DNA from: JBOFLG01 sp051657745
GTDB taxonomy: Bacteria > Actinomycetota > Actinomycetes > Actinomycetales > Dermatophilaceae
DNA length: 64,000 nt
Assembly (NCBI GenBank): GCA_051657745.1
Contig: JBOFLG010000044.1
Location: 5,929-69,928 of the forward strand
Direction: 5' to 3'
The position numbers were made by a program, and so were the translations under genes. The notes under the pieces were generated by a model. That model saw nothing but the letters and a program-made list of their open reading frames with translations, searched no databases and was not told the origin of the DNA. Shown here one piece after another: positions 53,564-62,509 of this stretch. Numbering within the stretch: position 1 is the first letter of the stretch; each line of letters begins with the position of its first letter.

Positions 53564-55884
53564 CCGGCTCGGCCGTCCGGCGCCACCGCGGCCTCCGACT
53601 GACGGCCGTCGGGCGCCGCCGGTCCCCGGTCGGCCCGCAGCCGCACCGGCCACCAGGTCCGGCCGCCCAGGTCGTACGCCATCGCGGGCACCAGCAGCGA
53701 GCGCACCACAAAGGTGTCGAGCAGCACGCCGAATGCCACGATGAACGCGATCTGGACCAGGAAGACCAGCGGGAGCACCGACAGCGCGGAGAAGGTCGCG
53801 GCGAGCACGATGCCGGCGCTGGTGATCACCCCACCGGTGACGGCGAGCCCGACCAGGATGCCGGGGCGCGTGCCGCGGGTGAGCGCCTCCTCGCGTACCC
53901 GGGTCATCAGGAAGATCGAGTAGTCGATGCCGAGCGCGACGAGAAACACGAAGCCGTACAACGGAATTGCCGGGTCGCTGCCGCCGAAGCCGAACCCCAC
54001 GTCGAAGACGACTGCGGCGACGCCGATCGTCGCCGCGAACGACACCACATTCGCCAGGACCAGCAGGAACGGCGCGAGCACCGAGCGCAGCAGCAGGCAG
54101 AGCACCAGGAAGATGACCACCAGGATGGCTGGGACGATGACCCGCAGGTCGCGCCCGCTCGCGTCGAGCACATCGAGGTTGGTGGCGGCATTGCCACCGA
54201 CAATCGCGTCGGTACTGACCGCGTCGAGCGATTCGCGCAGCCGCTCCACGGTCGCCTCGGCCTCGGCGCTGTCGCTCGCGCCGGTCGTGGTCGCCTGGAG
54301 CACAGTGCGGCCATCCACCACGGGCGGTGGCCCGGCCGGCTGACCTGGCCCCGGTGGGGTGAGTCCGAGGTAGGCGTTCTCGACTCCGGGGTCAGCCACC
54401 ACGACCGCCAGCGCGGCCTCAGCCTGGGCCTGGGGCACGACCACCACCACCGGCTCGGCGGCGCCGGCCGGGAAGTGCGCGGCCACCGCCCGCTGCGCCG
54501 CGACCGACTCGACCTCGGTGAGGAAGGTGTCCTCGACGGTGACCCCCTCGGCCTCGAAGGTCGGCGCGAGCGCACCGAAGGCGAGGAGCGCCACAAGGGT
54601 GCTCACCCAGGTGCGGCGGGGGTGGCGGCCGACCAGCCCAGCGACCCGACCCCACAGCGAGCGGGTACCGACCGTGTCCTCGGCGTGCTGGTGGTCGAGC
54701 CGAGGGGCGAACGGCCAGAACGCCTTTCGCCCGAGCAGCACGAGCACGGCGGGAAGAAACGTCAGCGAGGCCACCAACGCACCGGCGATGCCGAGCGCAC
54801 CCACCGGGCCGAGCCCCGCCGTGCTCTGCAGTTCGGCGAGCAGCAGGCAGAGCAACCCGAGGATGACGGTCGCTGCCGACGCGGTGATCGGCTCGACCGA
54901 ACCGCGCCAGGCGCGGGTCATCGCGACCCAGGAGCTTGACTCGTCGTGGAGCTCTTCGCGAAACCGGCTCACCAGCAGGAGCGCGTAGTCGGTGGCGGCG
55001 CCGACGACGAGGATGAAGAGGATGCCCTGGCTCTGCCCGGACAACTCGATGACGTCGTTGTTCGCCAGCTGGTAGACGACCACCCCGGCCAGCCCCAGCC
55101 CGAACAGCGCGGTGAGCAGGACCGCCACCGGCAGGATCGGGCTGCGGTACACCACCAGCAGAATGACGAGGACTACCGCGAGCGCCACGCCGAGGAGGAT
55201 GCCGTCGATGCCGCCGAACGCCACAGAGAAGTCGGAGAGCAGCCCGCCGAGCCCGCCGACATAGGCGTCGGCAGGTGCCCCGTCGAACAGCGCGCTGCTG
55301 CGCTCGCGCACCTCGGTGGTGATGACGACGAGGGGCGCCTGTTCCTCCACCACTTCACTCGCGGCCCGTTCTTGGATCGGCACGATGAGCAGCGCGGCCT
55401 CGCCATCCGCGCTGGGGATGGGCACCAGCGGCTCCGCGCTGGCGAGGTAATCCCGCACGGTCACCCCGGTGCCAAGGTCGGGCAGCGGGAGGTCCGGCAG
55501 CTCGCCGGCCAGTCGCTGCAACGTCGCCACCGCGTTCTCGGCGAGCGGACCCCCCTCAGACTCGACAACGACCACCAGCGGCACCGTCTGCTCGTCGGAG
55601 AACCGCGCGACAGCATCTCGGACCGCGGTGGACTCGGCGTCCTTCGGGAGGAAGTTCGCGTTGTCGTTGGTCTGCACCTCGGACAGGCGGCCGGTGTACT
55701 GGCCGCCGACGCCACCCACCGCGAACCAGGCGAGCACGACCAGGGCAGCGACGAGCAGCACCTGGCGCGGGCGCCGCGCCGACGTGGGTCGGTCCGGTGT
55801 GCCGGTGGGGTCGTGGGCACCGGCCCTGGCCGGCTCATCCAGACCGGCCTGGCGGACGTCATCCGAGGTGGGCGCATCGCTCAT
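53560..55884 (-). CDS. MMPL family RND-type transporter
   Basis: A 774-residue inner-membrane transporter with the MmpL layout: one helix, a large periplasmic domain, about five helices, a second large domain and another five helices. Characteristic are [18 protein letters not shown] in the first porter domain, [25 protein letters not shown] helices (here starting GGIDGILL), and [15 protein letters not shown] and [16 protein letters not shown] carrying the proton-relay Asp/Tyr pairs. Probably exports a lipid or hydrophobic compound. ATG 55884 follows TAGGCT by 7 nt. Coupled to the Gfo/Idh gene. Confidence 0.93.
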   Translation of the reverse strand: MSDAPTSDDVRQAGLDEPARAGAHDPTGTPDRPTSARRPRQVLLVAALVVLAWFAVGGVGGQYTGRLSEVQTNDNANFLPKDAESTAVRDAVARFSDEQTVPLVVVVESEGGPLAENAVATLQRLAGELPDLPLPDLGTGVTVRDYLASAEPLVPIPSADGEAALLIVPIQERAASEVVEEQAPLVVITTEVRERSSALFDGAPADAYVGGLGGLLSDFSVAFGGIDGILLGVALAVVLVILLVVYRSPILPVAVLLTALFGLGLAGVVVYQLANNDVIELSGQSQGILFILVVGAATDYALLLVSRFREELHDESSSWVAMTRAWRGSVEPITASAATVILGLLCLLLAELQSTAGLGPVGALGIAGALVASLTFLPAVLVLLGRKAFWPFAPRLDHQHAEDTVGTRSLWGRVAGLVGRHPRRTWVSTLVALLAFGALAPTFEAEGVTVEDTFLTEVESVAAQRAVAAHFPAGAAEPVVVVVPQAQAEAALAVVVADPGVENAYLGLTPPGPGQPAGPPPVVDGRTVLQATTTGASDSAEAEATVERLRESLDAVSTDAIVGGNAATNLDVLDASGRDLRVIVPAILVVIFLVLCLLLRSVLAPFLLVLANVVSFAATIGVAAVVFDVGFGFGGSDPAIPLYGFVFLVALGIDYSIFLMTRVREEALTRGTRPGILVGLAVTGGVITSAGIVLAATFSALSVLPLVFLVQIAFIVAFGVLLDTFVVRSLLVPAMAYDLGGRTWWPVRLRADRGPAAPDGRQSEAAVAPDGRAG

Positions 55885-55891
55885 GGCCGCC

Positions 55892-55897
55892 AGCCTA
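55892..55897 (-). promoter_or_regulatory. -10 box of the leaderless MMPL gene
   Basis: TAGGCT on the minus strand, 7 nt before ATG 55884. Confidence 0.5.
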
Positions 55898-56001
55898 GGA
55901 GCATTCCCGCAGCCGTCCGTCGTGGTTCGACACGCGCGCCCGGCTGGCCGCGGCCGACGCCCTCGCTCGACCTGGGCCGCTGCCGGGTCACGCGCCGGTC
56001 G

Positions 56002-56007
56002 TACTGT
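56002..56007 (+). promoter_or_regulatory. -10 box of leaderless lipB
   Basis: TACTGT, 7 nt before ATG 56015. The GGAGGG at 56008-56013 is too close to the ATG to act as a ribosome-binding site. Confidence 0.5.
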
Positions 56008-56014
56008 GGAGGGT

Positions 56015-56692
56015 ATGCGGTTCGTGCACCTCGGCTTCCGGCCCGACCTGGTCGACTACCACGAGGGCTGGCAGGCGCAGCGGGATGTGCACGCCCAGGT
56101 GGTGGCCGGCGAGGCCGAGGACACGGTGCTGCTGCTGGAGCATGCCGCGGTCTACACCGCGGGCAAGCGCACCGAGCCGCACGAGCGGCCGGTCGACGGC
56201 ACGCCCGTTGTCGACGTCGACCGGGGCGGCAAGATCACCTGGCACGGTCCAGGGCAGCTGGTCGGCTACCCGATCGTGCGGCTGCCCGAGGTGCCCATCG
56301 ACGTCGTGGCCCACGTGCGCCGACTGGAAGAGGTGATGATCCGGGCCTGCGGCGAGTTCGGGGTGGAGGCGATGCGGGTTGCGGGACGCAGCGGGGTGTG
56401 GGTGGCCGCCGACGAGCGTGGACCCGACCGCAAACTCGGGGCGATCGGGGTACGGGTAAGCCAGCGGGTGACCATGCATGGCTTCGCCCTGAACTGCGAC
56501 GCCGACCTGTCCTGGGCGGAGCCCATCGTGCCATGCGGCATTGCCGACGCTGGCATCTCCAGCCTCACCGCCGAGGCCGGCCGCCGAGTCACCGTGCAGG
56601 ATGTTCTGCCCTGGGTCGAGAAGCATCTGATCGACGTCCTGGCCCCGGGTCAGTGCCCTAGCCTCTCGGCGTGTACGAGCTCCACGACGTAG
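56015..56692 (+). CDS. lipB: Octanoyl-[acyl-carrier-protein]:protein N-octanoyltransferase
   Basis: Moves octanoyl from ACP to the lipoyl lysine of E2, H protein and similar targets; 225 residues. Motifs: [32 protein letters not shown] (near residue 70), [21 protein letters not shown] with the conserved Lys, and [25 protein letters not shown] with the active-site Cys (near 172). The last 22 nt overlap the start of the next gene. The N terminus MRFVHLGF agrees with homologues. Confidence 0.94.
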   Translation: MRFVHLGFRPDLVDYHEGWQAQRDVHAQVVAGEAEDTVLLLEHAAVYTAGKRTEPHERPVDGTPVVDVDRGGKITWHGPGQLVGYPIVRLPEVPIDVVAHVRRLEEVMIRACGEFGVEAMRVAGRSGVWVAADERGPDRKLGAIGVRVSQRVTMHGFALNCDADLSWAEPIVPCGIADAGISSLTAEAGRRVTVQDVLPWVEKHLIDVLAPGQCPSLSACTSSTT

Positions 56693-58128
56693 TTCTTCCG
56701 GTCTCGATCGTTCTGGCCGGTGTCGTTGTCGGGCTCGCGGTCGCGTGGTGCCAAGACCTGCGGGCCGGAGGAGCCGACACCCGGTGGTCGCACGGCAGCG
56801 GGCTCACGGTTCCGGTGGTTGTCTCGGTCGGCGGTGACCGCCACCGCGCCTCGGGTGTCGTCGACGGCGGACGACTGCGGGTGGTCGGGCCACGGACGCA
56901 CCTGCTCCTCGACGGGGCGGCCTACCTGGCCGCGGGCCAGCGCCAACACCCCGTGGATGACGAGACCGTGGATGACGCGACGCAGGATGACGCGACGCAG
57001 CGAGGGTTCGTCGATGCCGGTGGCACCCTCCACCTTGTCGGCGCTGTGGCGGAGTGGGAGGCCGCTCTGCAGAGGGCGTTGCGTGGTCCGTCCAGACCGG
57101 CGTCTCGGTGGCGACGGCTCGCCGCAGCGGTGCCACGGTGGGCCTTCGCGGGGTTGGTGGCGTCCGGGCTTCTCCTGATGACGGTGCAGGTGGTCTGGGC
57201 GGCCGGCCACGATGTGCAGGCTCAGATGGTTCGGGTCGTCAGCAGTTATGAATGGCTCACCGCGATGACGGGCGGGCTCGCTCTTGTCGGTGCGGCGGTG
57301 ACTACCGGGGTCACGGCAGTGCGGCTCCACCGACCAGTGGTGCGTCTGGTGGCCAGGCCGGCGGCGGCGCTCGACCTCGCTCCTCAGGGCACCGTGACGG
57401 TCGACCCGGCGGCGGCGTTGCTCACTCGGCTGGGCGCGCTCGCAGCCGCCGAGAGTTGGGATGACGGGGTGTCCGATGCCCCAGCCCTGCCGCGGTACCG
57501 GCCCCACCTCATCGCTCTCAGCTCCGCCCGGTGGTGGCCGACACCGGTGCTCGTCGGCGGTGGCCTGCTCATCGTCGAGCGGCCCGACGTCGTCCGCTAC
57601 GGCCTCCTGGTGGCTGGTGGTGGCGCCGCGCTCTGGGCCGTCGCCACGGCCCGACGCACCTGGTTCGCGGTGCGGCCCGCGTACATCGCGCCGGTGACCA
57701 GCGAGTGGGACTACCGGCTGGTGCGGACGCCTGACAACCTCTGGTTCGCCCTGCTGCTGGCCGGCCAGCAACCGCACTGGATCGTGCCACTCTGGCCGGG
57801 CCGGCACCCGAGCCCCGTCGGGCGCTGCGGCATCCGGGGCGACCTGCGCGACGGCGGCGCGGTTCAGCTCCGTATCGGCGAGTCGTTCTGGATGACCGAC
57901 GGCCCGGTCGAACGGGTCTCGGCCGAGTTGCTGCGGGATATCGACGAGCACCTGCACGACCGACTGCAGGAAATCGGCACCAGCCCGGCACCACCGGACC
58001 GTGGCACCCGCCCGGCACCACCAGACTTTGGCACCCGCCCGGCACCACCAGACTTTGGCACCCGCCCGGCACCACCAGACCTGCGCACCAGCACGAGACC
58101 ACCCGAGCGGTCGGACTTCGATGGATGA
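56671..58128 (+). CDS. Membrane protein with a C-terminal proline-rich repeat tail, inserted between lipB and lipA
   Basis: A 485-residue protein not assigned to a family. An N-terminal helix ([20 protein letters not shown]), a soluble part to about 145, then helices near 155-180, 192-212, 290-310 and 311-325, and a soluble C-terminal half with [32 protein letters not shown] and [14 protein letters not shown]. The tail is four copies of a nonapeptide like [12 protein letters not shown] 56671 lies inside the 3' end of lipB. M. tuberculosis has lipB and lipA adjacent, so this gene is an insertion relative to that order. Confidence 0.7.
   Translation: MYELHDVVLPVSIVLAGVVVGLAVAWCQDLRAGGADTRWSHGSGLTVPVVVSVGGDRHRASGVVDGGRLRVVGPRTHLLLDGAAYLAAGQRQHPVDDETVDDATQDDATQRGFVDAGGTLHLVGAVAEWEAALQRALRGPSRPASRWRRLAAAVPRWAFAGLVASGLLLMTVQVVWAAGHDVQAQMVRVVSSYEWLTAMTGGLALVGAAVTTGVTAVRLHRPVVRLVARPAAALDLAPQGTVTVDPAAALLTRLGALAAAESWDDGVSDAPALPRYRPHLIALSSARWWPTPVLVGGGLLIVERPDVVRYGLLVAGGGAALWAVATARRTWFAVRPAYIAPVTSEWDYRLVRTPDNLWFALLLAGQQPHWIVPLWPGRHPSPVGRCGIRGDLRDGGAVQLRIGESFWMTDGPVERVSAELLRDIDEHLHDRLQEIGTSPAPPDRGTRPAPPDFGTRPAPPDFGTRPAPPDLRTSTRPPERSDFDG
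57976..58083. repeat. Four 27-bp tandem repeats
   Basis: Units start at 57976, 58003, 58030 and 58057; the second and third are identical and the outer two diverge slightly. All keep the reading frame, encoding [13 protein letters not shown] units. Too short and without spacers to be a CRISPR array. Confidence 0.9.
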
Positions 58129-58172
58129 CGTCGCTGGGGTCGCCCGGTCCGGGTGTCGTCGGTGGCGCGACG

Positions 58173-58178
58173 TACCCT
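58173..58178 (+). promoter_or_regulatory. -10 box of leaderless lipA
   Basis: TACCCT, 7 nt before GTG 58186. Confidence 0.5.
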
Positions 58179-58185
58179 GGACGAC

Positions 58186-59211
58186 GTGACCGTCGCACCC
58201 GAGGGACGCCGCCTGCTGCGGGTAGAGGCACGTAACGCGCAGACGCCGATCGAGCGCAAACCCGAGTGGATCCGCACCACGGCGCGAATCGGCCCCGAGT
58301 ACACCCAGATTCACTCGATGGTGAAGAACCAGGGCCTGCACACGGTGTGTCAGGAGGCTGGCTGTCCCAACATTTTCGAGTGCTGGGAGGATCGCGAGGC
58401 GACGTTCCTGATCGGCGGCGACACGTGTACCCGGCGCTGCGACTTCTGCGACATCGCCACGGGCCGCCCCGCACCGCTCGACCTCGGCGAGCCGCTGCGC
58501 GTTGCCGAGTCGGTGCGCACCATGGGGCTGCGGTACGCCACGGTCACCGGGGTGGCTCGCGATGACCAGCCGGACGGCGCGGCATCCCTGTACGCCGAGA
58601 CGATCCGGCAGATCCACGCGCTCAACCCGAGCACTGGCGTGGAGATCCTGCCGCCCGACTTTGGCGCGCGCCCCGAGTTGGTGGGCCAGGTGTTCGACGC
58701 CCAGCCCGAAGTGTTCGCGCACAACCTGGAGACGGTGCCGCGGATCTTCCGGCGGATCCGCCCGGCGTTCACCTACGAGAAGTCGTTGCGGGTGCTGTCG
58801 ATGGCGCGCGAGGCCGGGCTGGTCACCAAGTCCAACCTCATCCTCGGCATGGGTGAACAGGACGACGAAGTCGAGGGCGCGATCCGTGACCTGCACGACG
58901 CTGGCTGCGACATCCTCACCATCACGCAGTACCTGCGGCCCTCGCCGACCCATCACCCGATCGAGAAGTGGGTGAAGCCCGAGGAGTTCGTGCACTGGTC
59001 GGACGTCGCCGAGGAGGTCGGCTTCAAGGGGGTGATGGCCGGGCCGCTGGTGCGTAGTTCGTACCGCGCCGGCCGGCTGTGGGCCACCGCGATGCGGCGG
59101 TGGGGCCGGCCGTTGCCGGCGCATCTCGCTCATCTTGCGGATGCCGCGACCGCCCCCGCGCGCCAGGAGGCGGCAGCGCTGGTCGGGCGCGCGGCCCGGG
59201 CCGTATCCTGA
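58186..59211 (+). CDS. lipA: Lipoyl synthase
   Basis: Radical-SAM enzyme inserting two sulfurs into octanoyl groups; 341 residues. Auxiliary cluster motif [12 protein letters not shown] (CX4CX5C, near residue 56), radical-[11 protein letters not shown] (near 82), [25 protein letters not shown] and the RSSY motif (near 296) that ligates the sacrificial cluster. GTG 58186 follows a TACCCT box. It completes lipoate synthesis with lipB. Confidence 0.96.
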   Translation: MTVAPEGRRLLRVEARNAQTPIERKPEWIRTTARIGPEYTQIHSMVKNQGLHTVCQEAGCPNIFECWEDREATFLIGGDTCTRRCDFCDIATGRPAPLDLGEPLRVAESVRTMGLRYATVTGVARDDQPDGAASLYAETIRQIHALNPSTGVEILPPDFGARPELVGQVFDAQPEVFAHNLETVPRIFRRIRPAFTYEKSLRVLSMAREAGLVTKSNLILGMGEQDDEVEGAIRDLHDAGCDILTITQYLRPSPTHHPIEKWVKPEEFVHWSDVAEEVGFKGVMAGPLVRSSYRAGRLWATAMRRWGRPLPAHLAHLADAATAPARQEAAALVGRAARAVS

Positions 59212-59275
59212 TCGTCTGACCGCCCGGGCCGCCCTGCCCCGGGCATCCGCCGCCAGCGAGGAGCCTGACCCGCCC

Positions 59276-60001
59276 GTGTCCGATCAGCCCGCGACCACAC
59301 CCGGCCGTATCGCCGAGATCCGACAGGCGTACCGCGCCATCCGCAGCCTCGATCGTCGTCTCGGGTGGTGGATGCTGCTCGCGGCCCTGCTCACTGCCGG
59401 CGTCCTGGTCGGCGTGGGTGTGCTGCTCGGCAGTCCGTGGGTCTTCTACCTCGCCATCCTCGCGCTGCCGTCGGCGCTGCTGGCCGCCACGATCGTGATG
59501 AACCGTCGCGGCAGCCGGGCCATGTATTCGGCCCTCGACGGGCAGGTCGGCGCCACGGGGGCCGCGCTGTCTGGCCTGGGAAAGCGCGGCTGGTTCGTGT
59601 CCCAGGAGCCGGTGGCCGTGGAGGGCGCCCGCGGCGTCAAAGCCACCGACTTGGCCGGCGCCGCCATGGTGTTCCGGGCCCTCGGTCGGCCCGGCGTGGT
59701 GCTGGTCGGCGAAGGCCCGCCGGCGCGGGTGCAGAAGTTGCTCCGGCAGGAGGAGAAGAAGATCGCCCGGGTCGCGCCTGGGGTGCCGGTGCATCTGTGG
59801 GTGGCCGGTGACGGCGCTGACCAAGTGCCGGTGCGGAAGCTCTCCTGGCGCCTCACCCGGTTGAAGCCCGTGCTCAGCAAGGCCGAAACGTCAGTGGTGA
59901 ACAAGCGGCTGAAATCACTGGGTGGTCTGCGCCCGCCGGTGCCGAAGGGCATGGACCCGATGCGGGCCCGTCCGGACCGTAAGGCACTGCGCGGCAAGTG
60001 A
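59276..60001 (+). CDS. DUF4191 family membrane protein
   Basis: A 241-residue protein: AEIRQAYRAIRSLDRRLGWWMLL, then two helices (about residues 36-57 and 60-76), followed by MNRRGSRAMYSALDGQVGATGAALSGL and KRGWFVSQEPVAVEG, the DUF4191 core. The C-terminal half is basic, ending PKGMDPMRARPDRKALRGK. Matches Rv2219 in order. The function is unknown. GTG 59276 is chosen; GAGGAG lies 13 nt upstream, rather far. Confidence 0.88.
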   Translation: MSDQPATTPGRIAEIRQAYRAIRSLDRRLGWWMLLAALLTAGVLVGVGVLLGSPWVFYLAILALPSALLAATIVMNRRGSRAMYSALDGQVGATGAALSGLGKRGWFVSQEPVAVEGARGVKATDLAGAAMVFRALGRPGVVLVGEGPPARVQKLLRQEEKKIARVAPGVPVHLWVAGDGADQVPVRKLSWRLTRLKPVLSKAETSVVNKRLKSLGGLRPPVPKGMDPMRARPDRKALRGK

Positions 60002-60009
60002 ACTCGGCG

Positions 60010-60104
60010 CCGGATGACGCTCGTGCGCGTCGCCAGGTGGGGCGCGTCATCGCCGACCCGGCCGGGTGACGCGTGCGCCCGCCACGGTGAGGCTCGTCAT
60101 CCGG
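60010..60104. repeat. Long-range inverted repeat between convergent genes
   Basis: CCGGATGACG (60010-60019) and CGTCATCCGG (60095-60104) are perfect 10-bp arms about 75 nt apart, with GATGACGC/GCGTCATC nested inside. Possibly a terminator region for DUF4191 and the RDD gene. Confidence 0.35.
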
Positions 60105-60549
60105 TGTGGTCGGTCGGTGCTGCGGCGGGGTGGACGATGCGAGTGCCTGCGGCGACGTCGTGCAGAAGTCTGCCGTCGCCGACTCTCACGATTGCGGGGA
60201 CGAACACGCTGGCAAGCAGGGTGCGGAGGAGCACCTGCCCAGGGAAGAACCCACGCCGGACCTGCCACACCTGCAGCCCGAGGAGTCGGTGACCAAGGCT
60301 TGAACCGACAACGGAGACGGTCAGGGTCCGCAGTGCGACGAACACCCCGAGGGCCACCCAGGACGTCACCGGGATGCCCAGAAACGTCGGCGGCTCCTCG
60401 CCGGGTTCGGCGAAGTCGAAGGGAAGTACCTGGAAGGTCACGACCAGCGCGACGGCCCAGTCGATGACGAACGCGAGTATCCGCCGCCCGAACGGGGCGT
60501 CGTCCGCCGTCGGTATCGTCCTCGCGCCGGCACGGTTCGTCGATCCCAC
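60097..60549 (-). CDS. RDD family membrane protein
   Basis: A 150-residue protein with three helices. FGRRILAFVIDWAVALVVTF begins the RDD domain (Arg and Asp of the family name), and SVVGSSLGHRLLGLQVWQVRRGFF and LHDVAAGTRIV follow in family order. Matches a small RDD gene at the Rv2219A position. Transport or ion-exchange roles are known for a few RDD proteins only. GTG 60549 follows TACGCT by 6 nt. Confidence 0.88.
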   Translation of the reverse strand: MGSTNRAGARTIPTADDAPFGRRILAFVIDWAVALVVTFQVLPFDFAEPGEEPPTFLGIPVTSWVALGVFVALRTLTVSVVGSSLGHRLLGLQVWQVRRGFFPGQVLLRTLLASVFVPAIVRVGDGRLLHDVAAGTRIVHPAAAPTDHTG

Positions 60550-60555
60550 CCGACC

Positions 60556-60561
60556 AGCGTA
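60556..60561 (-). promoter_or_regulatory. -10 box of the leaderless RDD gene
   Basis: TACGCT on the minus strand, 6 nt before GTG 60549. Confidence 0.5.
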
Positions 60562-60639
60562 GGTGGCCGGTGACGAACCGCGCCGCACCGGCGACCACCC
60601 AGGCGCGTGCCCGGCATCCATCCCGCACCACCGGTGAAT

Positions 60640-60679
60640 GTGGGTGATGATCGTCGGGTCGGCGCCGATCATCACCCAC
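60640..60679. repeat. 14-bp perfect inverted repeat upstream of glnA
   Basis: GTGGGTGATGATCG (60640-60653) and CGATCATCACCCAC (60666-60679) are exact complements around a 12-nt loop. It lies in the 346-nt region between the RDD gene and glnA, which otherwise holds tandem repeats, a GlnR-like site and the glnA leader. Confidence 0.85.
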
Positions 60680-60715
60680 GTTCGAGGCGAGGTCCGGCGG
60701 CTCGCCCCGCCGCCA

Positions 60716-60763
60716 CGTCCCACCCACCGAGCCGCGCGTCCCACCCACCGAGCCGCGCGTCCC
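60716..60763. repeat. 21-bp tandem repeat, 2.3 copies, upstream of glnA
   Basis: The unit starting CGTCCCACCCACCGAG is repeated exactly at 60716 and 60737, with six bases of a third copy. It spaces the 14-bp inverted repeat from the GlnR-like site. Confidence 0.85.
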
Positions 60764-60785
60764 GCTGGTTGGTACGTTGGCCCGC

Positions 60786-60823
60786 GTTACGTCGGCGAAA
60801 CACCCGAGTCATGGTCGGGAAAC
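60786..60823 (+). promoter_or_regulatory. GlnR-like double binding site
   Basis: GTTAC-N6-GAAAC-N6-GTCAT-N6-GAAAC with exact 6-nt spacers. This matches the GlnR arrangement of paired a and b boxes (GTNAC, GAAAC) seen before actinobacterial glnA genes; only the last base of the third element deviates. It ends 72 nt before the glnA GTG, so nitrogen-dependent control of glnA is likely. Confidence 0.75.
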
Positions 60824-60895
60824 CGCTCCGCCTTACGGTCGTCGACACTGCCCCCGGGCTGTTCCGCAGCCCCGCACCGAACCAGGAGGTTCAGC

Positions 60896-62320
60896 GTGTT
60901 CAGCTCTGCTGACGAGGTTCTCGCCTTCATCGAGGCCGAGAACGTGAAGTTCGTCGACATCCGGTTCTGCGACTTGCCGGGCATCATGCAGCACTTCAAC
61001 GTGCCCGCGTCGACCGTCGACCAGGACTTCTTCATCAACGGCCAGATGTTTGACGGATCCTCGATCCGCGGCTTCCAGGCCATCCACGAGTCGGACATGA
61101 AACTGATCCCCGACCCCACGACGGCCTTTCTCGATCCGTTCCGCGACGAGAAGACGCTCGTGATGAACTTCTCGATCGTCGACCCGTTCACTGGTGAGTC
61201 ATACCCTCGCGACCCACGCAATATTGCCGCGAAGGCGGAGGCACACCTCAAGTCCACCGGCATTGCCGACACCGCGTACTTCGGTGCCGAGGCCGAGTTC
61301 TACATCTTCGACGACGTGCGGTTCGAGACGAAGGCAAACGCTGGCTACTACTTCATCGACTCGGTCGAGGCGGCGTGGAACACCGGCCGCATCGAAGAGG
61401 GCGGCAATCGGGGCTACAAGACCCGCTACAAGGGCGGCTACTTCCCAGTGCCGCCGGTCGACCATTTCGCCGACACCCGCGACAAGATCTGCCTCGGCCT
61501 GGCCGATGTCGGCATCGCTGTCGAGCGCAGCCACCACGAGGTGGGCACCGCGGGCCAGCAGGAGATCAACTTCCGGTTCAACACCCTGCTCGGCGCCGGC
61601 GACGACGTCATGAAGTTCAAGTACGTCGTGAAGAACACCGTCTGGGAGACGGGCAAGACGGCCACGTTCATGCCGAAGCCGATCTTCGGTGACAACGGCT
61701 CGGGTATGCACACCCACCAGTCGCTCTGGAAGGACGGCGCGCCGCTGTTCTACGACGAGCGCGGCTACGGCGGGCTGTCGGACATGGCCCGCTGGTACAT
61801 CGGCGGGCTGCTGAAGCACGCCCCGGCGTTGCTCGCGTTCACCAACCCCACGGTGAACAGTTACCACCGGCTGGTGCCTGGCTACGAGGCACCGGTCAAC
61901 CTGGTCTACTCGGCGCGTAACCGCTCGGCGTGCGTGCGCATCCCGATCACCGGCGACAACCCGAAGGCCAAGCGCATCGAGTTCCGGGTGCCCGACCCGT
62001 CGTCGAACCCGTACCTCTGTTTCGCCGCGCAGTTGATGGCCGGTCTGGACGGCATCCGCAACCGGATCGAGCCGCCGGAGCCGGTGGACAAGGACCTCTA
62101 CGAGCTGCCTCCCGAGGAGCACGAGGCAATCGGCCAGGTGCCCGGTTCGCTGCCCGAGGTGCTGGATGCCCTTGAGGCCGACCACGAGTTCCTCCTCGAG
62201 GGCGACGTGTTCACCGCCGACCTCATCGCGGCCTGGATCGACTGGAAGCGCAAGAACGAGGTCGACCCGATCCGCTTCCGCCCGCACCCGCACGAGTTCG
62301 AGATGTACTTCGACATCTGA
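60896..62320 (+). CDS. glnA: Type I glutamine synthetase
   Basis: Main ammonia-assimilating enzyme, 474 residues, dodecameric class GSI-beta. Seen: [17 protein letters not shown] (near residue 53), [13 protein letters not shown] (metal glutamates near 131), [23 protein letters not shown] (near 265), [25 protein letters not shown], and [11 protein letters not shown], whose Tyr (near 401) is the adenylylation site recognised by GlnE. GTG 60896 has AGGAGG 6 nt upstream. Matches Rv2220. The usual glnE/glnA2 neighbours are not in the remaining 1.7 kb; a toxin-antitoxin pair follows instead. Confidence 0.97.
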   Translation: MFSSADEVLAFIEAENVKFVDIRFCDLPGIMQHFNVPASTVDQDFFINGQMFDGSSIRGFQAIHESDMKLIPDPTTAFLDPFRDEKTLVMNFSIVDPFTGESYPRDPRNIAAKAEAHLKSTGIADTAYFGAEAEFYIFDDVRFETKANAGYYFIDSVEAAWNTGRIEEGGNRGYKTRYKGGYFPVPPVDHFADTRDKICLGLADVGIAVERSHHEVGTAGQQEINFRFNTLLGAGDDVMKFKYVVKNTVWETGKTATFMPKPIFGDNGSGMHTHQSLWKDGAPLFYDERGYGGLSDMARWYIGGLLKHAPALLAFTNPTVNSYHRLVPGYEAPVNLVYSARNRSACVRIPITGDNPKAKRIEFRVPDPSSNPYLCFAAQLMAGLDGIRNRIEPPEPVDKDLYELPPEEHEAIGQVPGSLPEVLDALEADHEFLLEGDVFTADLIAAWIDWKRKNEVDPIRFRPHPHEFEMYFDI

Positions 62321-62381
62321 GCCGAGCGCAGCGAGGCCAGATGTCGAACAACAAGCAGAGCGACATCTGAGCCGAGCGCAG
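62311..62381. repeat. Partial duplication of the glnA 3' end
   Basis: CGACATCTGAGCCGAGCGCA plus one more G is present at 62311-62331, spanning the glnA stop, and again at 62361-62381. The 29-nt spacer also contains GATGTCG, a reverse echo of CGACATC. Confidence 0.85.
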
Positions 62382-62399
62382 TGACACCCCAGGTCGACC

Positions 62400-62434
62400 G
62401 ACGGGGCGCATCCGGATGACGGGTGCGCCCCGTC
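62400..62434 (+). terminator. glnA transcription terminator
   Basis: Perfect 11-bp arms GACGGGGCGCA/TGCGCCCCGTC with a 13-nt loop, 80 nt after the glnA stop and before the toxin-antitoxin operon. No T-run. Confidence 0.65.
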
Positions 62435-62490
62435 CGCGTCAGGTCGCGATCGCGACACCCCGGCCGCTTTACAGATTGCGTCCTCTAAGG

Positions 62491-62509
62491 GACATTAACT
62501 GTCATGACA
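62491..62509. promoter_or_regulatory. Possible autoregulatory operator of the toxin-antitoxin operon
   Basis: GACA-TTAAC-TGTC overlaps the palindrome TGTCATGACA, which contains the start ATG (62504). The region is AT-richer than its surroundings, with a -35-like TTTACA at 62468. Operator function is inferred from symmetry and position only. Confidence 0.35.

Noticed and set aside
57976..58083. Possible CRISPR array
   Set aside because: The four 27-bp units are head to tail with no unique spacers and stay in frame as a protein repeat; no cas genes are nearby.
56650..59133. A very long open frame on the minus strand opposite the lipB-downstream gene and lipA
   Set aside because: It is antisense to intact lipA and to a coherent membrane protein; its product is Arg/His/Pro-rich low complexity with no domain. 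It is a GC-driven shadow frame.
60550..60895. Coding sequence in the region before glnA
   Set aside because: The frame continuous with glnA runs through the inverted repeat, the 21-bp tandem repeats and the GlnR-like site; the AGGAGG-preceded GTG at 60896 fits glutamine synthetase length, so this is regulatory DNA.
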